Below are positions 46,632 through 55,175 of a stretch of 64,000 nt of DNA, piece after piece. The stretch is from NCBI GenBank assembly GCA_963830485.1, contig CAWHNE010000029.1, positions 186,001-250,000 of the forward strand. The letters run 5' to 3'. The DNA comes from CAIWHR01 sp963830485 (GTDB taxonomy: Bacteria; Pseudomonadota; Gammaproteobacteria; Burkholderiales; Casimicrobiaceae). Position numbers and translations under genes: made by a program. Position 1 is the stretch's first letter, and each line of letters opens with the position of its first letter. The notes beneath the pieces were generated by a model. It searched no databases, was not told the origin of the DNA, and saw only the letters and a program-made list of their open reading frames with translations.

Positions 46632-48116
46632 TCAGAGGATCTCCGCCGCGTGATCGGCGAGCCGCGAGCGCTCGCCGCGCTGGAGCGTCACGTGCCCCGA
46701 GTGCGCCCAGCCCTTGAAGCGGTCGACGACGTAGGTGACCCCCGAGCTGCCTTCGGTCAGGTAGGGCGTGTCGATCTGCGCGATGTTGCCGAGGCAGACG
46801 ACCTTGGTGCCCGGGCCCGCACGCGTCACGAGCGTCTTCATCTGCTTCGGCGTGAGGTTCTGCGCTTCGTCGATGATCAGGTACTTGTTGATGAACGTCC
46901 GGCCGCGCATGAAGTTGAGGCTCTTCACCTTGATCCGCGACCGGATGAGGTCGCGCGTCGCCGCGCGGCCCCATTCGCCGGCCTCGTCGTCGGTCTTGTT
47001 CAGCACGTCGAGGTTGTCCTCGAGTGCACCCATCCACGGGTTCATCTTCTCTTCTTCGGTGCCGGGCAGGAAGCCGATGTCCTCGCCGACCGGGACCGTG
47101 ACGCGCGTCATGATGATCTCGGAATAGACCTTGAACTCGAGGGTCAGCATCAGGCCCGCGGCGAGCGTCAGCAGCGTCTTGCCGGTACCGGCCTGACCCA
47201 GCAGCGACACGAAGTCGATCTCGGGGTTCATGAGCAGGTTCAACGCGAAGTTCTGCTCGCGATTGCGCGCGGTGATTCCCCAGACGTTGTTCTTCTGGTG
47301 CGTGTAGTCCTTGAGCGTCTGTAATACCGCGGTGCGTCCGCTCGCTTCCTTCACCAGCGCGTAGAGCGGCGCCGCACCCGGCGTCTCCTGGTAGACGAAC
47401 TCGTTGATCAGCAGCGACGGCACGAGCGGACCCGTGAGGCGGTAGTACGTGTGCCCGCCCTGCTGCCACGACTCCATCCCCTTCCCGTGGCGCTCCCAGA
47501 AGTCGGCCGGCAGCTCCTGCATTCCCGAGTACAGGAGCTCCGTGTCTTCCAGCACCTTGTCGTTGAAGTAGTCCTCGGCGGCGATGGAGAGCGCGCGCGC
47601 CTTGATCCGCATGTTGATGTCCTTGCTGACCAGGATCACGTGCCGCTTCGGGTGCACATGCTGCAGGTGCATGACCACGGCGAGGATCTGATTGTCGGCC
47701 TTGCCGTTCGCGAGCGAGGATGGCAGCACCGTCGTGATCACCTCGGTCTGCAGGTAGAGCTTGCCCGTCGCCGCGCCGCCCGACTTCGCGTCGAGTGGGA
47801 TGCCCTCGGCGATCCCGTTCGGCATCGCGGTGACGAGCTCGTCCAGGAAGCGCGACGCCTGCCGCGCGTTGCGCGCGACTTCGCTCACGCCCTTCTTGTT
47901 GTTGTCGAGCTCCTCGAGCGTCAGGATCGGCAGGTAGATGTCGTGCTCCTCGAACCGGAACAGGCTCGTGGGGTCGTGCATCAGCACGTTCGTGTCGAGC
48001 ACGAAGAGCTTGGAAGGCAACTGCAGGCGGGTGGCCGGGCCGGGCTTGCCGGGAGGCTTCGGAGACTTGCGGGTGACGAGGGTGAGGGGAGCAGGACGGG
48101 TCTTGCGCTCGACCAT
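46632..48116 (-). CDS. PIN-PhoH family ATPase/RNase
   Basis: A 494-residue PhoH2-type protein. ATG at 48116 with AGGAG upstream. N-terminal PIN domain: FVLDTNVLMHDPTSLFRFEE, LEELDNN, VSKDINMRIKARA, giving the acidic nuclease triad. C-terminal PhoH ATPase: LLGQAGTGKTLLTLAAGLML (Walker A), VGEDIGFLPGTEEEKMNPW and YLIIDEAQNLTPKQMKTLVT (Walker B). Such proteins unwind and cleave RNA in vitro; in cells they act in stress or phosphate response. Confidence 0.92.
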   Translation of the reverse strand: MVERKTRPAPLTLVTRKSPKPPGKPGPATRLQLPSKLFVLDTNVLMHDPTSLFRFEEHDIYLPILTLEELDNNKKGVSEVARNARQASRFLDELVTAMPNGIAEGIPLDAKSGGAATGKLYLQTEVITTVLPSSLANGKADNQILAVVMHLQHVHPKRHVILVSKDINMRIKARALSIAAEDYFNDKVLEDTELLYSGMQELPADFWERHGKGMESWQQGGHTYYRLTGPLVPSLLINEFVYQETPGAAPLYALVKEASGRTAVLQTLKDYTHQKNNVWGITARNREQNFALNLLMNPEIDFVSLLGQAGTGKTLLTLAAGLMLTLEFKVYSEIIMTRVTVPVGEDIGFLPGTEEEKMNPWMGALEDNLDVLNKTDDEAGEWGRAATRDLIRSRIKVKSLNFMRGRTFINKYLIIDEAQNLTPKQMKTLVTRAGPGTKVVCLGNIAQIDTPYLTEGSSGVTYVVDRFKGWAHSGHVTLQRGERSRLADHAAEIL

Positions 48117-48329
48117 GGGACTCCTGGGCGCCCTCGCGGGCGGCGGTGGACGGGGGGTCGCGGCCATCGTAACCCTCGCGCCCCGTCGAACACAAGGGCT
48201 GGTGGCCGAATCGCGGGAATCGAGCACCGCTTGTGGTGCGCATCAGACGCCGGAGCCGGCGACCGAACTGCGGGCGCGCCGGCCGCGGTCGCTGCGGCCG
48301 CAGCGACCGCCACGAGAACGGCTGATCGC

Positions 48330-49016
48330 TCAGCCCGGCTGCACCGCCGTGCGATTGCTGAGATTCACCTTCTCCGTCAGATCCCGACCGACTGCATGGT
48401 GGATCGCGGATGCGATTAGCTCGTCGTCGTCGACCAGTTTCCGCAGCTTCTGCATGTCGAACACGAAGGCACGCACTGGCTGATCCACGGTCACCGTGGC
48501 CGAGGCTGGCTCACCCGAGATGAACGCCATCTCGCCGCAGAACGTGCCGGCATGCAGCTTCGCGACCGTCTTGCCCTCCACCTCTACCCATGCGGAGCCC
48601 GTGCACAGCAGGACCAGGTCCTCGACCGGCTTTCCCTGTTGGGTGAGTCGGGCGCCTGGTTCGATATTCCGCCAACTTCCCGCCGTCACCAGATGGGACA
48701 ACTGCGCGTTGACGAGCCCCGCGAACGCGCCTTGCCGCAGCAGCGCGGCGTCGCTCATGCGGCGCAGATTCATGCGCTCCCGGATCAGGCGGTGGATCTG
48801 ATAGATATTGATCAAGATGAACACGACGCCCCACGCGATCCCCGTGTACATCGCGCCTCCGGACAGCGCGAAGTACAGGATCTCGAACAGAAGCCCGATC
48901 ACGGCTATCATCCGCAGCCAATAGATATTGATCGCGTAGTACGAAATGGCGATCATGACGTACGAAACATGGCCTGCCAGATCACCCAGGCTGAAGTAGT
49001 CGGCGAGTCGCTCCAT
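48330..49016 (-). CDS. Popeye-like membrane protein with cyclic nucleotide-binding fold
   Basis: A 228-residue protein. Three N-terminal hydrophobic segments (SYVMIAISYYAINIYWLRM, IAVIGLLFEILYFALSGG, TGIAWGVVFILINIYQIHRL), a short basic link, then a cNMP-binding beta-barrel (QLSHLVTAGSWRNIEPGARL, GSAWVEVEGKTVAKLHAGTF, CGEMAFISGEPASATVTV). The combination and the membrane-side spacing are those of the Popeye family, better known from animals. The classical phosphate-binding cassette Arg is not obvious. ATG at 49016 chosen by GGAG upstream. Upstream gap of about 210 bp to phoH. Confidence 0.8.
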   Translation of the reverse strand: MERLADYFSLGDLAGHVSYVMIAISYYAINIYWLRMIAVIGLLFEILYFALSGGAMYTGIAWGVVFILINIYQIHRLIRERMNLRRMSDAALLRQGAFAGLVNAQLSHLVTAGSWRNIEPGARLTQQGKPVEDLVLLCTGSAWVEVEGKTVAKLHAGTFCGEMAFISGEPASATVTVDQPVRAFVFDMQKLRKLVDDDELIASAIHHAVGRDLTEKVNLSNRTAVQPG

Positions 49017-49286
49017 TGGTCGGCGCTCCATGCATCGAGACGTACCACGATCCTGCATCGGGCGCAGGCTGCACGCCGGGGTCGAAACGCGAGATGTGCC
49101 GCGACACGGTGCCGCTGGTTCTGGAGGCCAGAGCGATCACACCGGCGTTCGCGGGCGTCCGGCTGATCGACTCTACCCGGGTCTGCGCCGGGCTACTTAC
49201 CGCCTGACAATCCGCCCCGCCCGAGACTCTGGCCGCGTCTTTGGCGTGCGCTTTCGGCGTGACCCGGCGGTCCCCCTTTGGCGCCG

Positions 49287-49425
49287 TCATAGCGCCTTCA
49301 CCGCCTCCAACACTTCCTCGGCGTGGCCGGCGACCTTGACGCCGCGCCACTCGCGCGCGAGCGCACCGTCGCGGCCGCAGGAACGTGCTGCGCTCGATAC
49401 CACGGACCTTCTTGCTGTACATGTT
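49287..49425 (-). pseudogene. Orphan 3' end of a bcp gene
   Basis: About 45 codons matching the C-terminus of the intact peroxiredoxin at 50755-51210: MYSKKVRGIERSTFL against MYGKQVRGIERSTFL, then (after one inserted base) GALAREWRGVKVAGHAEEVL against GTLVREWRKVKVDGHAAEVL, both ending EAVKAL/GAVKAL and stop. There is no upstream part; similarity stops abruptly at the ATGTTC side (49425). Codons are host-like and GC-rich, unlike the end of the intact gene. I read it as the displaced original bcp end left by an insertion. Confidence 0.8.
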
Positions 49426-49471
49426 CGTTCCACCGGAACTGTATAAGCAGGGATCGCTCTCCCTATAAGAA

Positions 49472-49627
49472 GTGCCGTCTGGCGAATTCGGCGCCGGCGT
49501 TGAAATTCGCGTGAATCCCCTTGCGAACTTCCCGGCCGGCATCGTTGGAATCGCAATGGATTACTACTGCGACATCGCGATCACGTTCGCGACGGCGTTC
49601 TCGGTCGCGAATGGTGACGTGTCATGA
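49472..49627 (+). CDS. Small protein of the bcp-inserted segment
   Basis: 51 codons from GTG 49472 (an internal ATG at 49556 is the alternative). Composition is mixed, with EFGAGVEIRVNPLANFPAG then MDYYCDIAITFATAFSVANG. The TGA overlaps the next ATG (ATGA), suggesting translational coupling. No recognised family. Confidence 0.4.
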   Translation: MPSGEFGAGVEIRVNPLANFPAGIVGIAMDYYCDIAITFATAFSVANGDVS

Positions 49628-49932
49628 GCATCAGGATCAAGCTCGCATATCGCTGCACGGTTTCCGCGACCGCGGCCGGCGCTCCGGGCGACATCATCGA
49701 GGTCGACGATGTGATTCAGTTGGCGGGCCTGCTCGCCGGCGGTCACACGCCCACCCTTTGTGCTGAACAATCGATCCGCGGTCGGTGCCTGAATTCAGAT
49801 GAAAGCGTCGAAGGTATTTACATTTCGAAGAGCTGCTCAACAAGACGATTATCGGCTAAAGCCAATGAGGATCAAGTCCGCAAAGTCGCTTGGTGTGAAT
49901 CGTGCTCGCACCTGTTCGCCTGCCGTGCATAA
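49624..49932 (+). CDS. Small uncharacterised protein, 102 residues
   Basis: Starts in the ATGA overlap with the previous small ORF. N-terminal half MSIRIKLAYRCTVSATAAGA with GDIIEVDDVIQLAGLLAGG looks like a folded domain; the second half is Cys/Ser/Lys-rich with CESCSHLFAC, a possible metal knuckle. Not recognised; the second half may be out of frame relative to the true protein. Confidence 0.4.
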   Translation: MSIRIKLAYRCTVSATAAGAPGDIIEVDDVIQLAGLLAGGHTPTLCAEQSIRGRCLNSDESVEGIYISKSCSTRRLSAKANEDQVRKVAWCESCSHLFACRA

Positions 49933-49953
49933 CGGCGATTCACTGGGAATTGT

Positions 49954-50160
49954 ATGGGACAGGACGATTCGCTCCGGAAAATTGATCCAAGGGTGCGCTG
50001 GCCAAGTCGCCGACCGCATGGGAATCATCAGAGCGAATGGCGCTCGAGGCGCAATCATCGTCGCAACACGTCGGTCCCCGATGAGTACGAGGCGGAGTGT
50101 CAAAGGGCGATTGCTGCTTTCTTGAACGAGCAGAGCAAGGTGGACACAGTCTCCGACTGA
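49954..50160 (+). CDS. Small hydrophilic protein, 68 residues
   Basis: ATG 49954, weak ribosome site. Very basic Arg/His/Ser-rich first 40 residues, then DEYEAECQRAIAAFLNEQ, which reads like a genuine helix. Part of the foreign segment; no family recognised. Confidence 0.35.
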   Translation: MGQDDSLRKIDPRVRWPSRRPHGNHQSEWRSRRNHRRNTSVPDEYEAECQRAIAAFLNEQSKVDTVSD

Positions 50161-50258
50161 ATCGATCGGCGCGGCGTTCACGCCGTGGCGCTAAACGCGC
50201 CAGAATCGCCGCTACGCGCATCTACACTTTGCGTGAGCCGAAAGGGGACGGGGGTACT

Positions 50259-50399
50259 GTGGTTTCGTGGTGTATATTGGTCGTATGCATCGTCGGAGCC
50301 TTCACCTTCGGCGTACTCATTATGGCAATCCTTCAACTGTTCCGCATGAGAGACGACGCCGCGCGACGCGCCGCGCGAGGCAGAGGCGGGAAGTCTTGA
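50259..50399 (+). CDS. Small membrane protein, 46 residues
   Basis: GTG at 50259 after GGGGACGGGGG. One clear membrane helix (WCILVVCIVGAFTFGVLIMA) followed by a basic tail RMRDDAARRAARGRGGKS, the layout of a single-pass protein with a cytoplasmic basic end, as in phage or element membrane proteins. No family recognised. Confidence 0.45.
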   Translation: MVSWCILVVCIVGAFTFGVLIMAILQLFRMRDDAARRAARGRGGKS

Positions 50400-50477
50400 C
50401 GGCTTGCGTTGGACACCCCCCAGTCAAGCGTGGTGCCGACCGCGTAGATCAACGCAGGCGGCGAGGGTCTCAGTCGT

Positions 50478-50654
50478 ATGGATTCGGATATGTGGTTCAT
50501 CCTCTATTGGGTTGCAGTCGTCGTGGCCTTGGCTGGCTCGTTTGTCCTCGGAATGGCCTGCTATGGCTGGATCATTGACGTGCTGGCGCGGCACATACCC
50601 CCAGCAATCCGGTCAGGTCCAACGGCGAAAAGTCGGCGGCAAACCGAGGGATAA
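50478..50654 (+). CDS. Small membrane protein, 58 residues
   Basis: ATG at 50478. One or two hydrophobic stretches (WFILYWVAVVVALAGSFVLG) then a basic, Ser/Thr-rich end. Second single-pass protein in tandem with the 46-residue one. No family recognised. Confidence 0.45.
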   Translation: MDSDMWFILYWVAVVVALAGSFVLGMACYGWIIDVLARHIPPAIRSGPTAKSRRQTEG

Positions 50655-50754
50655 GGCCCATCGCCCGGCCGCCCCAGGTGCGGCGCGTGGAGCTGCTCGA
50701 CCGTGATGATAGCGCCGATGGCTCCCTGTATAAACACCCTGTGACACAGGCGGT

Positions 50755-51210
50755 TTAGAGGGCTTTAACGGCTCCCAAGACTTCCGCCGCGTGGCCGTCA
50801 ACTTTGACCTTTCTCCATTCGCGGACCAGCGTTCCGTCGGGTCCGATGAGGAAGGTTGACCGCTCGATTCCCCTGACTTGCTTGCCGTACATGTTCTTCA
50901 TCTTGATCACGCCGAACTGCGTGCAGAGCTTCTCGTCGGGATCGGAGACGAGCTCGAATGGAAAGTCCATCTTCGCCTTGAAGCCATCGTGCGACTTCAT
51001 GGTGTCGCGGGAGACTCCGGCGACGACGGCGCCCGCCTTGACGAACTGCTTGTGGAGGTCGCGGAAGTCCGCGCCTTCGGTCGTGCACCCTGGCGTGTTG
51101 TCCTTCGGATAGAAATAGAGCACGACGATCTTGCCCTTGTGATCGGACAGCCGGAACGGGGCGCCGCCGGTCGCGGGCGCCGAGAAATCGGAGACCTTCT
51201 TCGCGGGCAT
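50755..51210 (-). CDS. bcp: Thioredoxin-dependent peroxiredoxin Bcp
   Basis: A 151-residue peroxiredoxin of the BCP/PrxQ class that reduces peroxides. ATG at 51210 after AAGGA. DHKGKIVVLYFYPKDNTPGC carries the peroxidatic Cys in TPGCTTE; the second Cys that often follows five residues later is absent here, so it may work as an atypical or one-Cys enzyme, with another Cys in EKLCTQFG. The last 45 codons differ in codon use from the rest and are duplicated, in diverged form, at 49287-49425. Confidence 0.93.
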   Translation of the reverse strand: MPAKKVSDFSAPATGGAPFRLSDHKGKIVVLYFYPKDNTPGCTTEGADFRDLHKQFVKAGAVVAGVSRDTMKSHDGFKAKMDFPFELVSDPDEKLCTQFGVIKMKNMYGKQVRGIERSTFLIGPDGTLVREWRKVKVDGHAAEVLGAVKAL

Positions 51211-51266
51211 CAGTAATCCTTCGGTCGTTGCGCGGCTCGTCGCCGCGATCGGAACGGATTCCGCAC

Positions 51267-52212
51267 TCAAGCGGCCTGGGCGAGATCGACGTCGCCCAGG
51301 AACTCGGCGCGCTGGACGAGAAGCGTACCACTGCGCCCGGGGACGGTGCCGGGCCCCGTCTCGCAGCGCGGCAGCGCCATCGGCTGCAGCGTCTCGAACA
51401 GCGCGCGCATCGGACCCGGCGTCCAGCCCTGCGCCTTCCAGCCCGACGAGCAGCTGCTCGAACGCAGGCGCGAGCCGCATCCCCTCGAGCTCGGCGTGCA
51501 GCGTGAACACGTGCCCCGCGGGATTCGGTGTCGCCGTCCGCTCGAGCAGGTGCGCGGCGACATTGCCCTCGGTGATCCCGTCGCAACCGATCAGCTCGTC
51601 CATCGTCGGCAGCGTCGTGGGGAGCTGCGGGCAGCGGATCAGCTCGGCGTTCCACACGGGGAGATGCGGGTGCGTGCCGCGGCCGTCCGAGCAGTACTCG
51701 AAGCCCATCCGCTGCGTGAGGCGCAGCGCATGGACGTTCATCTGCCAGCCGGCGGCGCCATGCACGAGCGGTGGCGCCTTGAAGATCTCCGTGTAGCGCT
51801 CGCAGGCGCGTTCCATCTCGGCCTTCGTCCACGCCGCGTCCGCATGCGGCACGCCATCCTGCCAGCGGACGTGGTCCCATGCGTGGACGCCGGTCTCGAA
51901 ACCGGCGTCGCCGACGGCGCGCATCACGTCGGCTGCGCGCCGGCCGATGTCGGGACCCGGCAGCGCGGTCCCATAGAGCAGCGTCCTGACCCCGTAGTGG
52001 CGAACGACCGACGTGCGGCGGACCTTGCCGAAGAAGCCGGGCCGGAAAGCGCGCCGGATCGCGCGGCCGGTGTGATCCGGGCCGAGTGAGAAGAGAAACG
52101 TCGCGCCGACCTCGTGCTTGCGCAACAGCGTGACAAGCCGCGGCACGCCTTCGCGTGTACCGCGCAGCGTGTCGACGTCGATCTTGAGGGCGGCGATGGG
52201 GTCAGACCCCAT
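51267..52212 (-). CDS. arnD: ArnD, undecaprenyl phosphate-L-Ara4FN deformylase, one frameshift
   Basis: Polysaccharide deacetylase-fold enzyme that removes the formyl group before Ara4N transfer to lipid A. LKIDVDTLRGTREGVPRLVT (metal Asp), SLGPDHTGRAIRRAFRPGF, HAWDHVRWQDG (His-box) and HGAAGWQMNVHALRLTQRMG are all present. One extra G near 51440 shifts the end; correcting gives LLVGWKAQGWTPGPMRALFE and a stop at 51267. The ATG at 52212 lies inside the palindromic repeat GGGGTCTGACCCC, so the native start may have been lost or replaced. Confidence 0.9.
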
Positions 52213-52267
52213 TTTCTCGACCTTGTCTCAATGCAACGAGTGTTGTCAGTGAATGGGGTCTGACCCC
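52197..52267. repeat. Pair of GGGGTC-W-GACCCC palindromes
   Basis: TGGGGTCAGACCCCA at 52197-52211 and TGGGGTCTGACCCC at 52254-52267 are near-identical palindromes 43 bp apart. They span the start of arnD and the gap to arnA. Such palindromes resemble REP-type elements of Betaproteobacteria. Confidence 0.65.
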
Positions 52268-52272
52268 GGTGT

Positions 52273-53316
52273 TCACTCGACGAGCCGCCGCGCCTCGGCG
52301 ACCTGCCCGCGGTAAGCGTCGAAGATCCGGGTCAGCGCCTCGTTCATCGGCACCGTCGGCATCCAGTCGAGGTCGGCGCAGGTGTTGGCGATCATCGGCA
52401 CGCGATTCTGCACGTCCTGGTAACCGGTCCCGTAGTAGTCGGCGGCGGTCGTCTCGACGATCTTCACGCGGGTGGCGGTGTCGCGGTACTCCGGGTAGGT
52501 GAGCGCGAGATCGACCATCATCGTCGCGAGCTCGCGCACCGAGAAGTTGTTGTCGGGGTTGCCGATGTTGTAGATCTTGCCGGTCGCGATCCCGCGGTCG
52601 TTCGCGATGATCTTGATGAGCGCGTCGATGCCGTCGTCGATGTAGGTGAACGCGCGCTTCTGTGTGCCGCCATCGACCAGCTTGATCGGCTCCCCGCGCA
52701 CGATGTGGCCGAGGAATTGTGTGATGACGCGCGAGCTCCCTTCCTTCGGCGCGTTGATCGAGTCGAGCCCCGACCCGATCCAGTTGAAGGGGCGGAACAG
52801 CGTGTAGTCGAGTCCCTGCTCCATCCCGTACGCGTGGATCACGCGGTCCATCAGCTGCTTCGCGCACGAGTAGATCCAGCGTGGCTTGTTGATCGGCCCC
52901 AGCACCAGCGGCGACGCCTCCGGATCGAACTGCGCGTCGCCGCACATCCCGTACACCTCGGAGGTCGACGGGAAGACGATGCGCTTCTTGTGGCGCACGC
53001 AGGCGCGGACGATCGGCAGATTCGCCTCGAAGTCGAGCTCGAACACGCGCAGCGGCTCGCGGACATAGGTGGCGGGCGTCGCGATCGCGACCAGCGGCAG
53101 CACGGTGTCGCACTTCTTGATGTGATACTCGATCCATTCCCGGTTGATCGTGATGTCGCCTTCGAAGAAGTGGAAGCGCTTCTCCGGCAGCAGGTCGGCG
53201 ATCCGGTCGGTCTGCATGTCCATCCCGAACACGTCCCAGTCGGTCGCATCGAGGATGCGCCGCGTCAGGTGGTGGCCGATGAAGCCGTTGATGCCGAGGA
53301 TCAGGATCTTCTTCAT
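52273..53316 (-). CDS. arnA: UDP-glucuronate decarboxylase, ArnA C-terminal type
   Basis: A 347-residue NAD-dependent epimerase/dehydratase-fold enzyme equivalent to the C-terminal half of ArnA, oxidatively decarboxylating UDP-glucuronate to UDP-Ara4O. ILILGINGFIGHHLTRRILD is the Rossmann Gly motif; VYGMCGDAQFDPEASPLVLG, YSCAKQLMDRV (YxxxK) and FNWIGSGLDSI are ArnA-like. It is encoded apart from the formyltransferase, which is a separate gene at 54187-55168. Stop overlaps nothing; the TMEM175 gene ends in its start codon region (ATGA). Confidence 0.92.
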   Translation of the reverse strand: MKKILILGINGFIGHHLTRRILDATDWDVFGMDMQTDRIADLLPEKRFHFFEGDITINREWIEYHIKKCDTVLPLVAIATPATYVREPLRVFELDFEANLPIVRACVRHKKRIVFPSTSEVYGMCGDAQFDPEASPLVLGPINKPRWIYSCAKQLMDRVIHAYGMEQGLDYTLFRPFNWIGSGLDSINAPKEGSSRVITQFLGHIVRGEPIKLVDGGTQKRAFTYIDDGIDALIKIIANDRGIATGKIYNIGNPDNNFSVRELATMMVDLALTYPEYRDTATRVKIVETTAADYYGTGYQDVQNRVPMIANTCADLDWMPTVPMNEALTRIFDAYRGQVAEARRLVE

Positions 53317-53996
53317 GGTTCGTCGGAGGAGGCGTCGGTTACGCGCGGCGCGCTGGGATGGAGCAGGCGGTCGAGCCGCCGCGGCGCGAACGTCGGGACC
53401 ACGAGGAGCAGGTAGAGGTACATGCCGAGACGCGGGCTCCAGAACGAGACGGCCATCGACGCGAGCGGAATCAGCGCGTAGATCTTGACCTCGCCGTGCA
53501 TCCGCGCCGATGCGATGGGCGTCAGATCCGGCGCCGCGAGTGGGGGATTCGCACGCAGGTAGCGCAACTGGACGTCGAGGAGCGCGCCGAGTGCGATCAG
53601 GTTCACGCCGTAGACGACCACCGGCAGCGGCAGATGCCCGTGGTCGCCGAGGAAGTCGGTCGAGAAGGGCACGAACGTCACGAACAGCAGGAACGCGATG
53701 TTGAGCCACAGCAGGCGTCGGTCGACGTGGCGGACGAAGTGGAACAGCACGTGGTGGCCTATCCAGAAGATCGCGAGCACGAGAAAGCTGATCGCGTACA
53801 TCGCGAAGCTGTGCTCGAGCGTGACCAGGTAGCCGACGAGGTCGCCGGTCGTCTCGAAATTGCGGTTCTGCGGCGACTTGATGTCGAGCACGAGCAGCGT
53901 CATCGCGACGGCGAAGATGCCGTCGGCGAGCGCCTCGATCCGATTCTTGGCGAGGCCGCGCCGGTCGAGCGTCGGGCGTTCGGCGCTTTCGGTCAT
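53313..53996 (-). CDS. TMEM175-family potassium channel protein (DUF1211)
   Basis: A 227-residue membrane protein. RRGLAKNRIEALADGIFAVA is the TMEM175/DUF1211 signature: the first helix contains the FSD-like filter motif (here LADGIFAVAMTLLVLDI). Further helices near residues 60-80, 95-115 and 190-210. Bacterial homologues are K+ leak channels. Between the two arnA-type genes and overlapping arnA by four bases, an unusual partner for Ara4N synthesis. Confidence 0.88.
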   Translation of the reverse strand: MTESAERPTLDRRGLAKNRIEALADGIFAVAMTLLVLDIKSPQNRNFETTGDLVGYLVTLEHSFAMYAISFLVLAIFWIGHHVLFHFVRHVDRRLLWLNIAFLLFVTFVPFSTDFLGDHGHLPLPVVVYGVNLIALGALLDVQLRYLRANPPLAAPDLTPIASARMHGEVKIYALIPLASMAVSFWSPRLGMYLYLLLVVPTFAPRRLDRLLHPSAPRVTDASSDEP

Positions 53997-54122
53997 AGGT
54001 GGGCCCCCACGCTTGCGGCTGTCGCCGCTGCGCTGCCCCCCGAGGGGGAGCAATTCGCGCGGCCTCCGGATGCTTGCACTTTCCGCGTTGCACCTTGAGG
54101 TCGACCGCCGCCCGCGCTCGCA

Positions 54123-54151
54123 GACGCGCCCTTCGGGCCTCGGCTTCGCCC
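54123..54151. repeat. Intercistronic GC-rich repeat, copy 1
   Basis: GACGCGCCCTTCGGGCCTCG followed by GCTTCGCCC is found again at 58077-58105 with one mismatch in 29 positions. It contains the small hairpin GCCC-TTC-GGGC. Sits between the formyltransferase gene end and the TMEM175 gene start. Confidence 0.6.
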
Positions 54152-54186
54152 TGCTCGCGCGGGCGTTCGGGGCGGCCCGGCGGCGC

Positions 54187-55168
54187 TCATGGCGTGACGC
54201 CCGCGGCAACGCGATCGCCGAGGACGGCGGGCGCGGCGCCGAACCGGGCGGCGAATGCTGCGGGGGCGACGAGCACGCCCTCGAGCTCGAGCGCGAGCAC
54301 GTGGAGCCTCCCGCCCCCGCCGCAATGCGCGGCGAGACGCGGGCCCTCCGCGGCAAGCGTCGGAGTGAGCGTAGGTGGTGCGACAGCCTCGGCGACACGC
54401 GTGCGCAGGATGCGTGCGGGCACGCCGCCGACCGCCGTGAACGCGCCGGGATAGGGCGGCGCGACCGCGCGCACGAGATTGTGGATCGTCGTCGCATCGC
54501 GCATCCAGTCGATTACGCCATCCTCGGGGCGGCGGCCGCCGAAGTAGCTGCCGCGCGCGAGGTCCTGCGGCATCCGCGGAGCCGTGCCGGTGAGAAGCCC
54601 CGGGAGCGCGCGGTCGAGCGTGATCTCCGCCGCGACGGTGACCTTGTCGAACACCTCGCGCGCGGTGTCGTCCGGCAGGATCGGGATGGCCGTCTGCGCG
54701 ACGATGTCGCCGGCATCCGGCTTCGCCGCCATGTAGTGCAGCGTCGCTCCGGTCTCGCGCTCGCCGGCCAGGACCGCCCAGTTCACGGGCGCGCGCCCGC
54801 GGTACTTTGGGCAGGAGCGAGCCGTGCACGTTGAGCGCGCCGCGGCGCGGCAGCGCGAGGAGCGGTCCGCCGAGCATGCGGCGGTAGTAGAACGAGAACA
54901 GGAAGTCCGGCGCGAGCGCGCCGATCCGCGCGACGACGTCCGGGGCATTGGGATCGTCCGGCGCGATCGTGGCGATCCCGCATTCGGCGGCCGCGGCGGC
55001 GACCGAATCGAACCAGCGTGTCTCGCGCGGATCGTCTGCATGCGTGACGACCAGCGGCACGTCGACGCCGTGCGCGAGCAGGACCTTGAGACAGCGCACG
55101 CCGACGTTGTGGTAGGCGAAGACGACGGCGCGGGACAAGGGTGCTGCAGGCGGCGGAGGACGCGGCAT
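54187..55168 (-). CDS. Formyltransferase, ArnA N-terminal type, one frameshift
   Basis: Methionyl-tRNA formyltransferase-like enzyme that would N-formylate UDP-Ara4N. FAYHNVGVRCLKVLLAHGVD begins the Rossmann fold; FSFYYRRMLGGPLLALP and ALNVHGSLLPKYRGRAPVNW hold the HxSLLP/RGxAPxNW catalytic region, and GDIVAQTAIPILPDDTA follows. A C-terminal OB-like part is present, ending GVTP. One extra A in CCAAAGTACC near 54810 shifts the frame. About 326 residues after correction. ATG at 55168 is 8 bp after the remnant described next. Confidence 0.88.
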
Positions 55169-55175
55169 GCCGCCA

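Larger units (their letters stand above)
49426..50893. mobile_element. Small foreign segment inserted in the bcp 3' region
   Basis: Bounded on the left by the orphan bcp end (to 49425) and on the right by the last part of intact bcp, whose codons change near 50893 from strongly GC-biased to AGG, AGA, TCA and GGA-rich use. The intervening DNA is poorer in GC than both sides and holds only small ORFs on the plus strand, several hydrophobic or in overlapping pairs. No integrase, transposase or terminal inverted repeat was found. Direct duplication of a gene end is the mark of site-specific integration. Confidence 0.6.

Noticed and set aside
49016..49207. 63-codon plus-strand ORF with several Cys
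   Set aside because: It is antisense to and overlaps the 5' region of the Popeye-like gene, has no ribosome site and no family features.
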